The translations under genes were made by a program, and so were the position numbers. Under the pieces are notes generated by a model. It searched no databases. It saw only the letters and a program-made list of their open reading frames with translations, and was not told where the DNA came from. From the NCBI GenBank assembly GCA_017427465.1, contig JAFRST010000027.1:124001-188000 (forward strand): a stretch of DNA of 64,000 bases. Reading direction: 5' to 3'. This document shows, in pieces, positions 25,995-34,052 of the stretch. Numbering within the stretch: the first letter of the stretch is position 1; each line of letters begins with the position of its first letter. This DNA comes from Clostridiales bacterium (GTDB taxonomy: Bacteria > Bacillota > Clostridia > Saccharofermentanales > Saccharofermentanaceae).

Positions 25995-27248
25995 TCATTC
26001 TTCAGGCGGCATAGGAAGCGTCGCGCCTCCGAAAGGCATGCAGATGACAGAGCAATCCTCTCCGTATCTTGCGTAAGCCTCATCGAAAGCTTCCTGTGCC
26101 GAATGCATTGGCTCCAAGAAGATGCTTCTTACGAAATCATCGTCCATCTCGGATATGAGAACGATCTTGGCGTGCTTCAATACCATAGCGATCGCCGCTG
26201 CCTTGTGGCCGCCTAACTGGAAATCCCTGCCGATTCTCTCGATCAGTTCATCAGCGGTATTCGCTGTTGTGAGCCACTCTTCGAACTTAGCGCTTCCCAA
26301 TCCTTCATTGCATGCACCGATAACGATGATCGTACCGCCGTCAGCTACTGCGTATTTGGAGTTATCCAGAGCCTTCTGGGTCTGGTAAAGGTTAGCGTCC
26401 TTAGGCGCGCCTCCCTGGGAGACGATGACGATGTCAGCTCTTCTCTTAAGTGGCTTTCTGTACATCTTATCCAAGTACTTGCAGCCTTCTCTGTGAGCCT
26501 TGGTAACGTCGCCTGCAACGCAGTAAACGATATGTTTATGCTCATCAAGGATAGGATTAACGATGAATGAGAGGTGGCAGAACGTCTCGGACTCTTCGAT
26601 ATCTGCTCTTATCGGATTGCCGTTTAAGTTGCCCGCACAGGCCTTCTCGTCGACCATCATGCGGTGGTTGGCCTGAATTGCAGAAGGCGTGGAAACACCG
26701 GGCATCAGTGCCTTTGCGCCGCCGGAGTATCCTGCGAAATAGTGAAACTCGATATTGCCGACGCCGATCCTGAAATCAGCTTCTGCTACGCTCCTAGTGA
26801 TATCAACGGGTGTTCCTCTTGAGGTATCGCCCATATGGATGCAGTCTGATGGATCTGAATCGATGCATCTTACTTCGCTGTAAACGCGCTCGCCGACGAG
26901 TTTTTTCTTCTCTTCTTCGGTGTGAGGCCTGTGTGAGCCTAAAGCGAAAACAACATAGATGTCTTCATTTTTGCAGCCAGCAAGATAAAGCTCATCAAGG
27001 ATAGAAGGTATAACGTCAAAGCTCGGGATAGGTCTTGAGATATCGCTTGTGATGATGCAGATCTTCTGACCGGGCTTAACGAGGTCTTTAAGGCGGGGTG
27101 ATCCGATAGGATTCTCGAGCGCGTAAACAACAGCATCAGGACCGCGTCTTGCATGCTCAATCTCATTTGCGACAAGGATCTGATCGAGATTCTTGTCAGG
27201 GATATCAACTGTCTGTACGCCTTTGCCGTAACCGAATTCAACCTTCAT
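25995..27248 (-). CDS. larA: LarA-family nickel-dependent lactate racemase-like protein
   Basis: 417 residues, cytoplasmic. Matches the LarA (DUF2088) family that uses the nickel-pincer nucleotide: SDISRPIPS (NPN phosphate site), ALGSHRPHT (His106 region), FHYFAGYSGGAKALMPG with His169 and Lys179, and NHRMM with His195, equivalent to the metal and catalytic residues of L. plantarum LarA. The cofactor-making genes larB, larC and larE are not in this window. The family also includes racemases acting on other 2-hydroxyacids, so substrate is uncertain. GGGAGC lies upstream of the ATG. Confidence 0.85.
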   Translation of the reverse strand: MKVEFGYGKGVQTVDIPDKNLDQILVANEIEHARRGPDAVVYALENPIGSPRLKDLVKPGQKICIITSDISRPIPSFDVIPSILDELYLAGCKNEDIYVVFALGSHRPHTEEEKKKLVGERVYSEVRCIDSDPSDCIHMGDTSRGTPVDITRSVAEADFRIGVGNIEFHYFAGYSGGAKALMPGVSTPSAIQANHRMMVDEKACAGNLNGNPIRADIEESETFCHLSFIVNPILDEHKHIVYCVAGDVTKAHREGCKYLDKMYRKPLKRRADIVIVSQGGAPKDANLYQTQKALDNSKYAVADGGTIIVIGACNEGLGSAKFEEWLTTANTADELIERIGRDFQLGGHKAAAIAMVLKHAKIVLISEMDDDFVRSIFLEPMHSAQEAFDEAYARYGEDCSVICMPFGGATLPMPPEE

Positions 27249-27413
27249 ATTAAGCTCCCAGGAAAAATGATTCTTCTATTTTACATTTTGAGTGAGGTTT
27301 CTCAACAAACATATTGACCAAAGACTGAAAACGTAAATTTTATTTATTAATACAGGTTTTTATTTGTGCGCGCATGTTAAGATTAAATCAATACTTTAGC
27401 GGAGGTGGAATAT

Positions 27414-28838
27414 ATGCTAAGTAACTTTGAGGAAGCGAAGAACTTCATTCAGGAAAACGACATCAAGATGATCGACTTCCGAATGATCGACTTGAATGGC
27501 AGATGGCATCATCTTACGATCCCTGCCGACAGATTCTCCGAATCTACAATGACAGCAGGAATAGGATTTGACGGCAGCAACTACGGTTTTGCGCCTGTCG
27601 AGAAGAGTGACATGGTATTTATTCCTGATCTCTCCAGTGCTGCTATCGACGATTTCTGTGAGATCAAGACTCTGTCCATGATCGGCGACGTAAGGATCAT
27701 CGGCAAAGATGAGAACATCCCCTTCAACCAGGAGCCGAGAAACGTCAGCAAGCGTGCAGAAGAATACATGAAGGAATTAGGCGTTGCCGATACGTTCCTT
27801 CTTGGACCTGAATTCGAGTTCTATGTTTTCGACGAAGTGACATATGCAAATAAACCCAACAGTTCAGGCTTCACGCTTGACGGCGCTGAAGCATTCTGGA
27901 ATACGGGCGAATACGGCAGTCTGGGTTTTCAGACACCTCACCAGGGCGGCTATCACGCAGCGCCCCCGCAGGATATCGCTTATGACTACAGATCCCGCGT
28001 ATCCATGCTCATGGAGAATCAGGGCATCAAGGTCAAGTATCACCATCACGAAGTAGGCTCTGCCCAGATGGAGATCGAAGTCGAGTTCGCGCCCATGACC
28101 GAGATGGCTGACAAGACCATGCTCACCAAGTACATCATCAGGAATGAGGCAGTCAAGGAAGGCAAGACCGCAACATTCATGCCCAAGCCCATTTACGGTG
28201 AGGCAGGCTCCGGCATGCACGTCCACATGCTGATGTTCAAGGACGGCAAGCCCGTATTCTACGATGAGAACGGCTATTCAGGGCTGTCCGAGACAGCTCT
28301 GCATTTCATCGGAGGCGTTCTGCGCCACGTTCCTGCGATCTGCGCATTCTCGAATCCTTCGACAAACTCATACAAGAGACTTCTCCCGGGCTTCGAAGCA
28401 CCCGTTACCATCGGCTACGCTACAGCTAACAGAAGCGCTGTCATCCGTATCCCCGCATACGCGAAGACACCGGACAAGAAAAGATTCGAGCTCCGTAATC
28501 CTGATGCTACCTGCAATCCTTACTATTGCTATGCAGCTATCCTCATGGCAGGATTGGACGGCATCAAGAATAAGATCGACCCTGAAGCAGAAGGCTACGG
28601 CCCTTATGACTTCAACCTCTTCAATCTTTCTGAAGAAGACAAGAAAAAGATCAAGGGCCTGCCGAAGTCATTAGGCTCAGCTCTTAAAGCTCTCGAAAAG
28701 GATCACGACTTCCTCACCGCAGGCGGCGTTTTCCCGATCGAGCTTATCAACATATGGATCGCTAACCGCCGCAAAGACCTCGCACGCCACATCTCCATGC
28801 CCACACCCATGGAGTATGAGATGTATTACGACCTGTAA
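27414..28838 (+). CDS. glnA: Glutamine synthetase, type I
   Basis: 474 residues. Converts glutamate, ammonia and ATP to glutamine. Signatures: GIGFDGSNYGF (substrate/latch region), GPEFEFYVFD (metal-binding Glu), GSGMHVHMLMF, NRSAVIRIP, FELRNPDATCNPYYCYAAILMAGLDG (split here). At the position of the adenylylated tyrosine of GS type I-beta the protein has Phe (FNLFNLSEED), so this is probably not adenylylated. The ATG at 27414 is chosen over a GTG 9 nt earlier because GGAGG is 8 nt before it. A terminator follows. No amtB or glnK is beside it. Confidence 0.95.
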   Translation: MLSNFEEAKNFIQENDIKMIDFRMIDLNGRWHHLTIPADRFSESTMTAGIGFDGSNYGFAPVEKSDMVFIPDLSSAAIDDFCEIKTLSMIGDVRIIGKDENIPFNQEPRNVSKRAEEYMKELGVADTFLLGPEFEFYVFDEVTYANKPNSSGFTLDGAEAFWNTGEYGSLGFQTPHQGGYHAAPPQDIAYDYRSRVSMLMENQGIKVKYHHHEVGSAQMEIEVEFAPMTEMADKTMLTKYIIRNEAVKEGKTATFMPKPIYGEAGSGMHVHMLMFKDGKPVFYDENGYSGLSETALHFIGGVLRHVPAICAFSNPSTNSYKRLLPGFEAPVTIGYATANRSAVIRIPAYAKTPDKKRFELRNPDATCNPYYCYAAILMAGLDGIKNKIDPEAEGYGPYDFNLFNLSEEDKKKIKGLPKSLGSALKALEKDHDFLTAGGVFPIELINIWIANRRKDLARHISMPTPMEYEMYYDL

Positions 28839-28863
28839 TATTAGTTATTTACTTCTGAAATTA

Positions 28864-28895
28864 AGCCGCAGACATGTAAGTGCCTGCGGCTTTTA
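28864..28895 (+). terminator. Terminator of glnA
   Basis: AGCCGCAG ... CTGCGGCT hairpin with a 12-nt loop, followed by TTTTA. Confidence 0.85.
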
Positions 28896-28929
28896 TGTGC
28901 TTTCTGTTCGCCGTTTGTTGAGTTTTTCG

Positions 28930-29050
28930 AGTGTTCACGAAATGTTCGTCATAGAGTGTCACAACAGGAGAACAAAGTGACGAACATTGGCAAAAGTCAT
29001 CTGTTTGGTCGTCATTTAACTGCTTTAGAGGCGAACATTTCGTGAACACT
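28930..29050. repeat. Nested inverted repeat between glnA and the nuclease-like gene
   Basis: The outer arms are a perfect 19-bp inverted repeat, AGTGTTCACGAAATGTTCG at 28930-28948 and its complement at 29032-29050. Inside, ATGTTCGTCA (28942-28951) pairs with TGACGAACAT (28979-28988), so alternative hairpins are possible. The octamer CGAACATT/AATGTTCG occurs three times. The right arm begins 2 nt after the stop codon of the minus-strand gene. Function unknown; it is not a simple terminator because the loop is 83 nt. Confidence 0.75.
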
Positions 29051-29052
29051 TA

Positions 29053-29835
29053 TCAGGCGGAAAATGTGATAGTTTTGCAATATATCGCGGCGTTCAGTTT
29101 TGCTGATAAATATCTGATGTCGAATGGCATTTCCCCGATGTCGTGAGTGAACAGAATATCAAGATCCGGAATGAGACCGGCATTCGTATAGTTGCCATAT
29201 TTAATCTTGGTCGTTGTCAGATAATCAGATGAATCTTTCATTCCAAAATGTTCATGGATAAAACAGGTGTCAAGTTCTTCAATATAGATTATAAAATCAG
29301 GATTGACCGGTTTGTTTAGTCCTGCAAGCATTATAGAGGGTTCATATTTAAATGGTATACCCAGATATGTGTAGAAGATCGCTATATCGCGTTCTGCCGC
29401 GGAACGATAAAAGATTCCGTTGAAATAATTGCTTTTATACTTTATGTATTTGGAATTGTCATCATTTTTCAAACTGTCGAAAAATGCCTTATCCATGACC
29501 ACATATTTATCTGTATCAATGCGCAAGGTTCTGATCACCTTATGCGGCATGCATTCCGGAAGCGGTTCATCGTTAAAATGGCAACTCCAGATCGTCTCAT
29601 AGATTTTCAGTTGACATTCTGTCTGTTTCCTTTTGTGCATCTTCTTGAGGTACTCTTTTCCGAGTTTTGAATCAAGAAAATACTCGTGGTTATTTGCTTT
29701 GATTACTTTCCTTAGTTTACCTCTTTTGACACGCTCAGCCACAGCATAATCAGGCATCCCGTTGAGACACTTTTTACAGTAGTTTATCTTGAGGGCCAGA
29801 AACTCTTTGGGCACATATTTATTCATAATTTCCAT
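29053..29835 (-). CDS. PD-(D/E)XK nuclease-like hypothetical protein
   Basis: 260 residues from the ATG at 29835. The C-terminal half has RSAAERDIAIFYTYLG, KYEPSIM, VNPDFIIYIEELD and FIHEHFGM, arranged as in PD-(D/E)XK-fold proteins where an Asp and an Glu-x-x form the metal site; the usual Lys is not obvious. The N-terminus is basic and contains a Cys pair (YCKKCLN). The DNA is visibly more AT-rich than its neighbours, suggesting acquisition. The -10 (TATAAT) lies 6 nt before the ATG, so the mRNA may be leaderless; a longer TTG-start frame exists but has no ribosome site. Target unknown; a defence or mobile-element role is only a guess. Confidence 0.6.
   Translation of the reverse strand: MEIMNKYVPKEFLALKINYCKKCLNGMPDYAVAERVKRGKLRKVIKANNHEYFLDSKLGKEYLKKMHKRKQTECQLKIYETIWSCHFNDEPLPECMPHKVIRTLRIDTDKYVVMDKAFFDSLKNDDNSKYIKYKSNYFNGIFYRSAAERDIAIFYTYLGIPFKYEPSIMLAGLNKPVNPDFIIYIEELDTCFIHEHFGMKDSSDYLTTTKIKYGNYTNAGLIPDLDILFTHDIGEMPFDIRYLSAKLNAAIYCKTITFSA
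29054..29068. repeat. Direct repeat, left copy
   Basis: CAGGCGGAAAATGTG, identical to 29906-29920. It covers the last codons of the nuclease-like gene. The pair brackets the whole gene and its promoter. Confidence 0.75.
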
Positions 29836-29841
29836 GCCCGG

Positions 29842-29871
29842 ATTATAAGCGGTTCGTTTGTCGGTTTTCCA
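29842..29871 (-). promoter_or_regulatory. Promoter of nuclease-like gene
   Basis: On the minus strand: TGGAAA, 18 nt, TATAAT (29847-29842), then 6 nt to the ATG. The tandem repeat at 29874-29909 lies directly upstream. Confidence 0.5.
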
Positions 29872-29873
29872 GT

Positions 29874-29909
29874 GACAAAAGCCGACAAAATACGACAAAA
29901 ACCGACAGG
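29874..29909. repeat. 10-bp tandem iterons upstream of the nuclease-like gene
   Basis: GACAAAA followed by three variable bases ending in C, repeated three and a half times with exact 10-bp spacing (29874, 29884, 29894, 29904). An inverted copy of the motif (TTTGTCGGTTTT) is at 29857-29868. The spacing of one helical turn suggests a protein-binding site. Confidence 0.65.
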
Positions 29910-29920
29910 CGGAAAATGTG
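29906..29920. repeat. Direct repeat, right copy
   Basis: CAGGCGGAAAATGTG, identical to 29054-29068; 852 bp apart. Confidence 0.75.
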
Positions 29921-29976
29921 CCGGAAAGTGTTTCCCGAAGTTAAAGATAAAACAATTTTAATTATTTTAACCAGCG

Positions 29977-30013
29977 AAAAAATAACGGCCCAAAAGCAAA
30001 AACTTTGCGGCCG
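29977..30013 (-). terminator. Probable terminator of the HAD-small protein operon
   Basis: On the minus strand, GCAAA/TTTGC and CGGCC/GGCCG arms stack with a small bulge, followed by TTATTTTTT. The bulge makes this moderate confidence. Confidence 0.55.
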
Positions 30014-30039
30014 CCCGTGTAAAATGTCTTGATTGCGTC

Positions 30040-30252
30040 TTAATATATGGTCTTTACCTCATCGACGCCGTAGAGCCTCTTGAACTCTATAAGGTCGGCG
30101 TCTGATTTGATGAGCATCACGTCGTGGTACTTGCCGGTCTTATTGTCGATGAAGCCGGCAGTTTTCTCGCCCGTGCAGATGCTCGACTTAACGGCGGGCG
30201 TCTCGTTTTCCTTATCGTAGGTCAGCTTAGAAGTCTTTTTCTTTCCGAACAT
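30040..30252 (-). CDS. Small conserved protein of unknown function
   Basis: 70 residues: basic N-terminus (MFGKKKTSKLTYD), then SSICTGEKTAGFIDNKTGK and MLIKSDADLIEFKRLYGVDE. Similar small proteins are seen in Clostridia, but I know of no function. The ATG directly follows the stop of the HAD gene (TAAATG), and its Shine-Dalgarno (AAAGGAG) lies inside that gene, so they form one operon. No signal peptide or membrane segment. Confidence 0.75.
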   Translation of the reverse strand: MFGKKKTSKLTYDKENETPAVKSSICTGEKTAGFIDNKTGKYHDVMLIKSDADLIEFKRLYGVDEVKTIY

Positions 30253-30951
30253 TTAAGTGAACTCCTTTGCCAAAGCAGATACAAATTCATCGTCGTTAAG
30301 GACTGTTATGTCAGGAAGCGCATCGGGATCAGGAATCCCGCGTCTGTTGAGCCAAAGCGAATGCCAGCCGGAAGTAATGGCGCCTGCGATGTCTTTATCG
30401 TAATTGTCACCGATCATCCAAAGTTCGGAAGGGGAGAGCCCTAAGCGGGATTCCATCATGCTGAACAATTCTACATCAGGCTTTGTATACGGTGTGTCAC
30501 CTGTGACGATAACTGACGAACGGTCAAACCAGCGGTCCAGACCTAACATATCGACCTTGTTCCACTGGTGCCTGGATTCGCCGGCGGTAAGGATCGCGAG
30601 CTTTATCTCAGGATCCTGGGCAAGCTTATCCAGTACTGAAGCTAGCTCATCGCTTATAAACATGTGGCTCTGGAGTTCAAGATAAGCATCGGCAGCTCTG
30701 CCGCCATCCTCAGGCTTATAGGGAAGACTTAACAGTCTGAACGTCTCGTTGTAGCGCCAGCCGTTGATATCGCGTGTCGAGACCTCGCCGGATTCCAGCT
30801 GCGCCATGTTGATGTCGCTCTTCTCGTAGAAGATGCTGATGAACAGAGGCCAGTCAGGGACCTTGACGCCAAGCACGGTCTCTGCGGCCTGGACCAGCAT
30901 GTCCTGCCTGCAGTATAAAGTGTCGTCGATGTCGAAAACGATGCCTCTCAT
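30253..30951 (-). CDS. HAD family hydrolase (phosphatase)
   Basis: 232 residues. Contains all HAD motifs: nucleophile FDIDDTLY, motif II LTAGESRHQW, and motif III/IV KPDVELF and MIGDNYDKDIAGA. The cap is of the C1 helical type, as in phosphoglycolate- or pyrophosphatase-like members; the substrate is not predictable. The start ATG at 30951 is chosen for the GGAGG 5 nt upstream; a TTG 12 nt earlier is less likely. Followed immediately by the 70-residue protein. Confidence 0.9.
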   Translation of the reverse strand: MRGIVFDIDDTLYCRQDMLVQAAETVLGVKVPDWPLFISIFYEKSDINMAQLESGEVSTRDINGWRYNETFRLLSLPYKPEDGGRAADAYLELQSHMFISDELASVLDKLAQDPEIKLAILTAGESRHQWNKVDMLGLDRWFDRSSVIVTGDTPYTKPDVELFSMMESRLGLSPSELWMIGDNYDKDIAGAITSGWHSLWLNRRGIPDPDALPDITVLNDDEFVSALAKEFT

Positions 30952-30992
30952 CAGATCCTCCAAGTTTAAGGTTAGGTTAAGAGTGATTGTAA

Positions 30993-30998
30993 TATAAT
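30993..30998 (+). promoter_or_regulatory. Probable -10 for the serine hydrolase gene
   Basis: TATAAT preceded by an AT-rich stretch; a clear -35 is not seen. The ATG is 39 nt downstream with GGAAG between. Confidence 0.45.
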
Positions 30999-31036
30999 AA
31001 AGCAGTTTGATGAAAATGAAATAAGGAAGAATCGAT

Positions 31037-32791
31037 ATGAAGATTTTTAAGAAGGCGGCAGTATGTGTCTTATCTGCCCTAATGGCGCTTGGTTTGCTGG
31101 CATCATGCTCCGCAAAACCCGCTGAGAAAGAAAAGGATAAGATCTACACAGGCTCTTATGAAGAGATAGTCAATGCGTTCTATGAAGATCACAAGGATGA
31201 GGCGGCCGGCGCGATGGTCGGTGTTTTCGATAAGAACGGGACGCTCTTTGAAGGTTATTACGGATATTCCAACATAGCTGAAGGCATCAAGGTCGATGAG
31301 AACACGGTTATCGACTGGGGTTCAACGACCAAGACTATGGTCTGGGTCAGTGTCATGCAGCTCTGGGAGCAGGGCAAGATCGATCTTGAGGCTGATATCA
31401 GAACCTACCTTCCTGAGGGGTTCCTTACCAACCTCAGATACGACAAGCCCGTCCGCATGATCGACCTGATGAACCACAGGGCAGGTTTCCAGGAATACTA
31501 TACCGACATGATGATCGATACGCAGTTCGAGTATCATTCACTGGAGGAGGCGCTGAAGCTCGACATGCCTCCGCAGATCTTTGAGCCCGATACGGTAACG
31601 GCTTACTCCAACTGGGGTGTTGCCCTCGCAAGCTATATTGTCGAGCGCGTATCAGGACAGAGCTTTGCCGATTATGTCCATGAACATATCTTTAAGCCTT
31701 TGGAAATGAATGATACGGCTATTACGCCTGACCTTATGGATAATCCTGATGTCAGGGCAAGACGCGACAAGCTCGTCTGCTACTCCGGAACCACTCCCAC
31801 AGGCACTGCTTTCTACTATATTTCTGTCTATCCGGCAGGCGCGTGCGTTTCAACGCTTAAGGATTTTATCAAGTGGGCTTCCTGCTTTGTTCAGGATGAG
31901 TTCCCTCTTTTCGAAGACCCGAATACATTTGACGTCATGATGACCGCCACCTCATATTTCGGCGACACACAGTACGTAAGGAATTGCCACGGCATCTGGG
32001 GTCTGCCCTACGGAGCCAATACCTATGGCCACGGCGGCAATACTCAGGGATGTTCGTCTTACATTACCTTCGATCCTGAGAAGCAGATCGGCTGTGTTGT
32101 CATGACCAATCAGTCAAGCGAGAAGAATTTCAACGGCAAACTGTTCAAGAGCATCTACGGCGAGCCTGTATATGAATATTCTGCCGGTGAGCCTAAGAAG
32201 GGACTCTATCATCCGTCAAGAACGGTCCTTGAAGGTCACTATAAGATAATGGGCGCAAGCTACATGACAGAAGATTCTTTCGAAGACTGGAGCTGGACAT
32301 ATAACGAGAAGGACGGCATTCCGAAGTTCGAGAACACCTACGGTGACTTCTACCTTGCATCGACAGGCACTGCCATTCTTGAGATTGCTCTCCTTTACGG
32401 CTGTTTCATCTCACTCGGATTTGCAGCGTTGAGCCTTATCGTCAAGGGCATAAGAGCGATCGTACGCAAGATCAGGAAGAGCAAAAAGAAGATCCTGCTC
32501 GGAAAAGAAACGGGCCTTATGTCACTGGTCGAATTGCTGATCGGCCTTGCTGGAGGAGTATTCTTTGTTCTCATGACGGCATGGATGAGGCATGAGACCT
32601 ATGCCTGGGTACCTGTTGCGATGATAATCCTGGCTCTGGCGCTTATAGCTCTGATAATCATATCGGTCGTTAAGCTCTTCAAGGCCTCGAAAAAGGATTC
32701 TTCCGTGATCCGCAAAATCTATAACGTAGCGGCGATCCTTTTCGCTGTTCTTACAGTAGTAGTCATTATTTATATGGAGCTCTGGCACTGA
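31037..32791 (+). CDS. Lipoprotein serine hydrolase, beta-lactamase/PBP4-like family
   Basis: 584 residues. A lipoprotein signal peptide with lipobox LLASC (Cys24) is followed by a class C beta-lactamase-type domain: Ser96-x-x-Lys99 (GSTTK), Tyr-Ser-Asn (AYSNWG), and HGGNTQG (HxG). The C-terminal part has four membrane helices (about 455-580), so the protein is anchored at both ends. The family includes D-aminopeptidases, esterases and penicillin-binding-related proteins; the target is probably peptidoglycan or a small ester, but this is not certain. Confidence 0.88.
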   Translation: MKIFKKAAVCVLSALMALGLLASCSAKPAEKEKDKIYTGSYEEIVNAFYEDHKDEAAGAMVGVFDKNGTLFEGYYGYSNIAEGIKVDENTVIDWGSTTKTMVWVSVMQLWEQGKIDLEADIRTYLPEGFLTNLRYDKPVRMIDLMNHRAGFQEYYTDMMIDTQFEYHSLEEALKLDMPPQIFEPDTVTAYSNWGVALASYIVERVSGQSFADYVHEHIFKPLEMNDTAITPDLMDNPDVRARRDKLVCYSGTTPTGTAFYYISVYPAGACVSTLKDFIKWASCFVQDEFPLFEDPNTFDVMMTATSYFGDTQYVRNCHGIWGLPYGANTYGHGGNTQGCSSYITFDPEKQIGCVVMTNQSSEKNFNGKLFKSIYGEPVYEYSAGEPKKGLYHPSRTVLEGHYKIMGASYMTEDSFEDWSWTYNEKDGIPKFENTYGDFYLASTGTAILEIALLYGCFISLGFAALSLIVKGIRAIVRKIRKSKKKILLGKETGLMSLVELLIGLAGGVFFVLMTAWMRHETYAWVPVAMIILALALIALIIISVVKLFKASKKDSSVIRKIYNVAAILFAVLTVVVIIYMELWH

Positions 32792-32873
32792 TCGCAGGAA
32801 GCCCTGGCAAATGCCCGAAAAGCCTGTCTTTTCAAGGGAAAACGGCCGCCTCAGATTTCATTCAAATATTCAT

Positions 32874-32902
32874 TTGACTATTTTTGACTTTAAGAGTATA
32901 TT
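32874..32902 (+). promoter_or_regulatory. Heat-shock operon promoter
   Basis: TTGACT, 17-nt spacer, TATATT: a good sigma-A promoter. The CIRCE operator begins 5 nt downstream and covers the start site. Confidence 0.9.
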
Positions 32903-32906
32903 GTTG

Positions 32907-32933
32907 TTGGCACTCAAAGGGATAGAGTGCTAA
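32907..32933 (+). promoter_or_regulatory. CIRCE operator for HrcA
   Basis: TTGGCACTC-N9-GAGTGCTAA, differing from the consensus TTAGCACTC-N9-GAGTGCTAA by one base. HrcA binds it to repress the downstream operon. Confidence 0.96.
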
Positions 32934-32956
32934 TCGGAGAAGGGAGAGGCATAAAG

Positions 32957-34009
32957 ATGCAGTTAGATAACCGTAAAAAAGAAGTATTGCATGCTATTGT
33001 AGACGACTATGTATCTACTAATGAGCCTGTCGGTTCGAAGTCTTTGATCGAGCGCTATAACTTTAATGTCAGCTCCGCAACGCTCCGTAACGACATGGCT
33101 GAACTCGAGCACATGGGCCTTATCGAGAAGCCCCATACATCGGCCGGCCGTATTCCTTCGGATAAGGGCTATCGCGAATATGTTAACTCCCTCATGACCA
33201 TCGATGAGCTCTCCCCCAGAGAGCAGCTCGAGATAGAGAAGAGGATAGATTCCAGCGTTGACGAGGTCACAGACCTTATCAAGAACGCTACACATACACT
33301 CTCAGAGACTACAGGCTTCGTATCTCTTGCCATGAGCCCGAGACTTAAGAAGAGCTTTTTGAAGCAACTTAAGATCCTCATGATTGAGCCGGGCAAGGCG
33401 CTCGTAGTTATGGTGCTTTCGGCAGGTGTTGTTAAGGATAAGGTCGTAAGGATCCCTAATTTCTTAAGCGATGAGCAGATCATGAAGATCTCAGGCGCTA
33501 TCGAGAAGAGCCTTACAGGCAAGCCCTTGGACGAGATAACGCTCGTTACAGTTGAGACAGCAGGCAAGAGCACAGACGTGCCCGAACCGCTCCTTAAGCA
33601 GGTGCTCTACGAAGCTTATGCGGCAATCAAGCAGGCTGACGAACTCAATATCTATCTTGAAGGCGAACACAGGATGTTAAGCCTCCCGGACTTTAGTTCT
33701 CTGGGACGCGCAAGAGATCTTTTAGGTACGCTCTCTGATTCGGGAATGGTAGCAGGCTATGTCAACGAGATGGAGAATGCCGCAAGAGAGCAGGGCACTG
33801 ACGATTCCTTCATGATAAGGATTGGCCAGGAGATCACGTTAGAAGGCCTTGATGACTGTAGCTTCATTACTGCGACATATAACCTTACGGATTCGGTCTC
33901 CGGCAATATCGGAGTCATAGGACCCAAGAGAATGCTTTATTCAAAGGTAATCTCACAGATAGACTTCGTTAAGAAGAAGCTTAACCAAGAGATGAAGAGA
34001 TTTACCTGA
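32957..34009 (+). CDS. hrcA: Heat-inducible transcription repressor HrcA
   Basis: 350 residues. The N-terminal winged helix (VSSATLRNDMAELEHMGLI) reads CIRCE; the rest is the GroE-controlled regulatory domain (LVTVETAGKS; GQEITLEGLDDCSFITATYN is split by the domain boundary). Start at 32957, chosen because GGGAG lies upstream; a longer frame would begin inside the CIRCE. It is the first gene of hrcA-grpE-clpP-dnaK-dnaJ and represses its own operon. Confidence 0.95.
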   Translation: MQLDNRKKEVLHAIVDDYVSTNEPVGSKSLIERYNFNVSSATLRNDMAELEHMGLIEKPHTSAGRIPSDKGYREYVNSLMTIDELSPREQLEIEKRIDSSVDEVTDLIKNATHTLSETTGFVSLAMSPRLKKSFLKQLKILMIEPGKALVVMVLSAGVVKDKVVRIPNFLSDEQIMKISGAIEKSLTGKPLDEITLVTVETAGKSTDVPEPLLKQVLYEAYAAIKQADELNIYLEGEHRMLSLPDFSSLGRARDLLGTLSDSGMVAGYVNEMENAAREQGTDDSFMIRIGQEITLEGLDDCSFITATYNLTDSVSGNIGVIGPKRMLYSKVISQIDFVKKKLNQEMKRFT

Positions 34010-34052
34010 TAGAGAAATAAATAATAACAACAAAAGGGAAAGGATAAAGAAA

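Noticed and set aside
28861..29049. 62-residue minus-strand ORF between glnA and the nuclease-like gene
   Set aside because: It spans the glnA terminator and the inverted repeat and has no ribosome site or recognisable sequence.
28930..29050. CRISPR-like or integron attC site
   Set aside because: Only one repeat pair, no spacer array, no integrase nearby, and the loop does not resemble attC core sites.
29836..29898. Longer TTG-start version of the nuclease-like gene
   Set aside because: The TTG lies inside the iteron region upstream of the -10 box and has no ribosome site; the ATG at 29835 fits the promoter.
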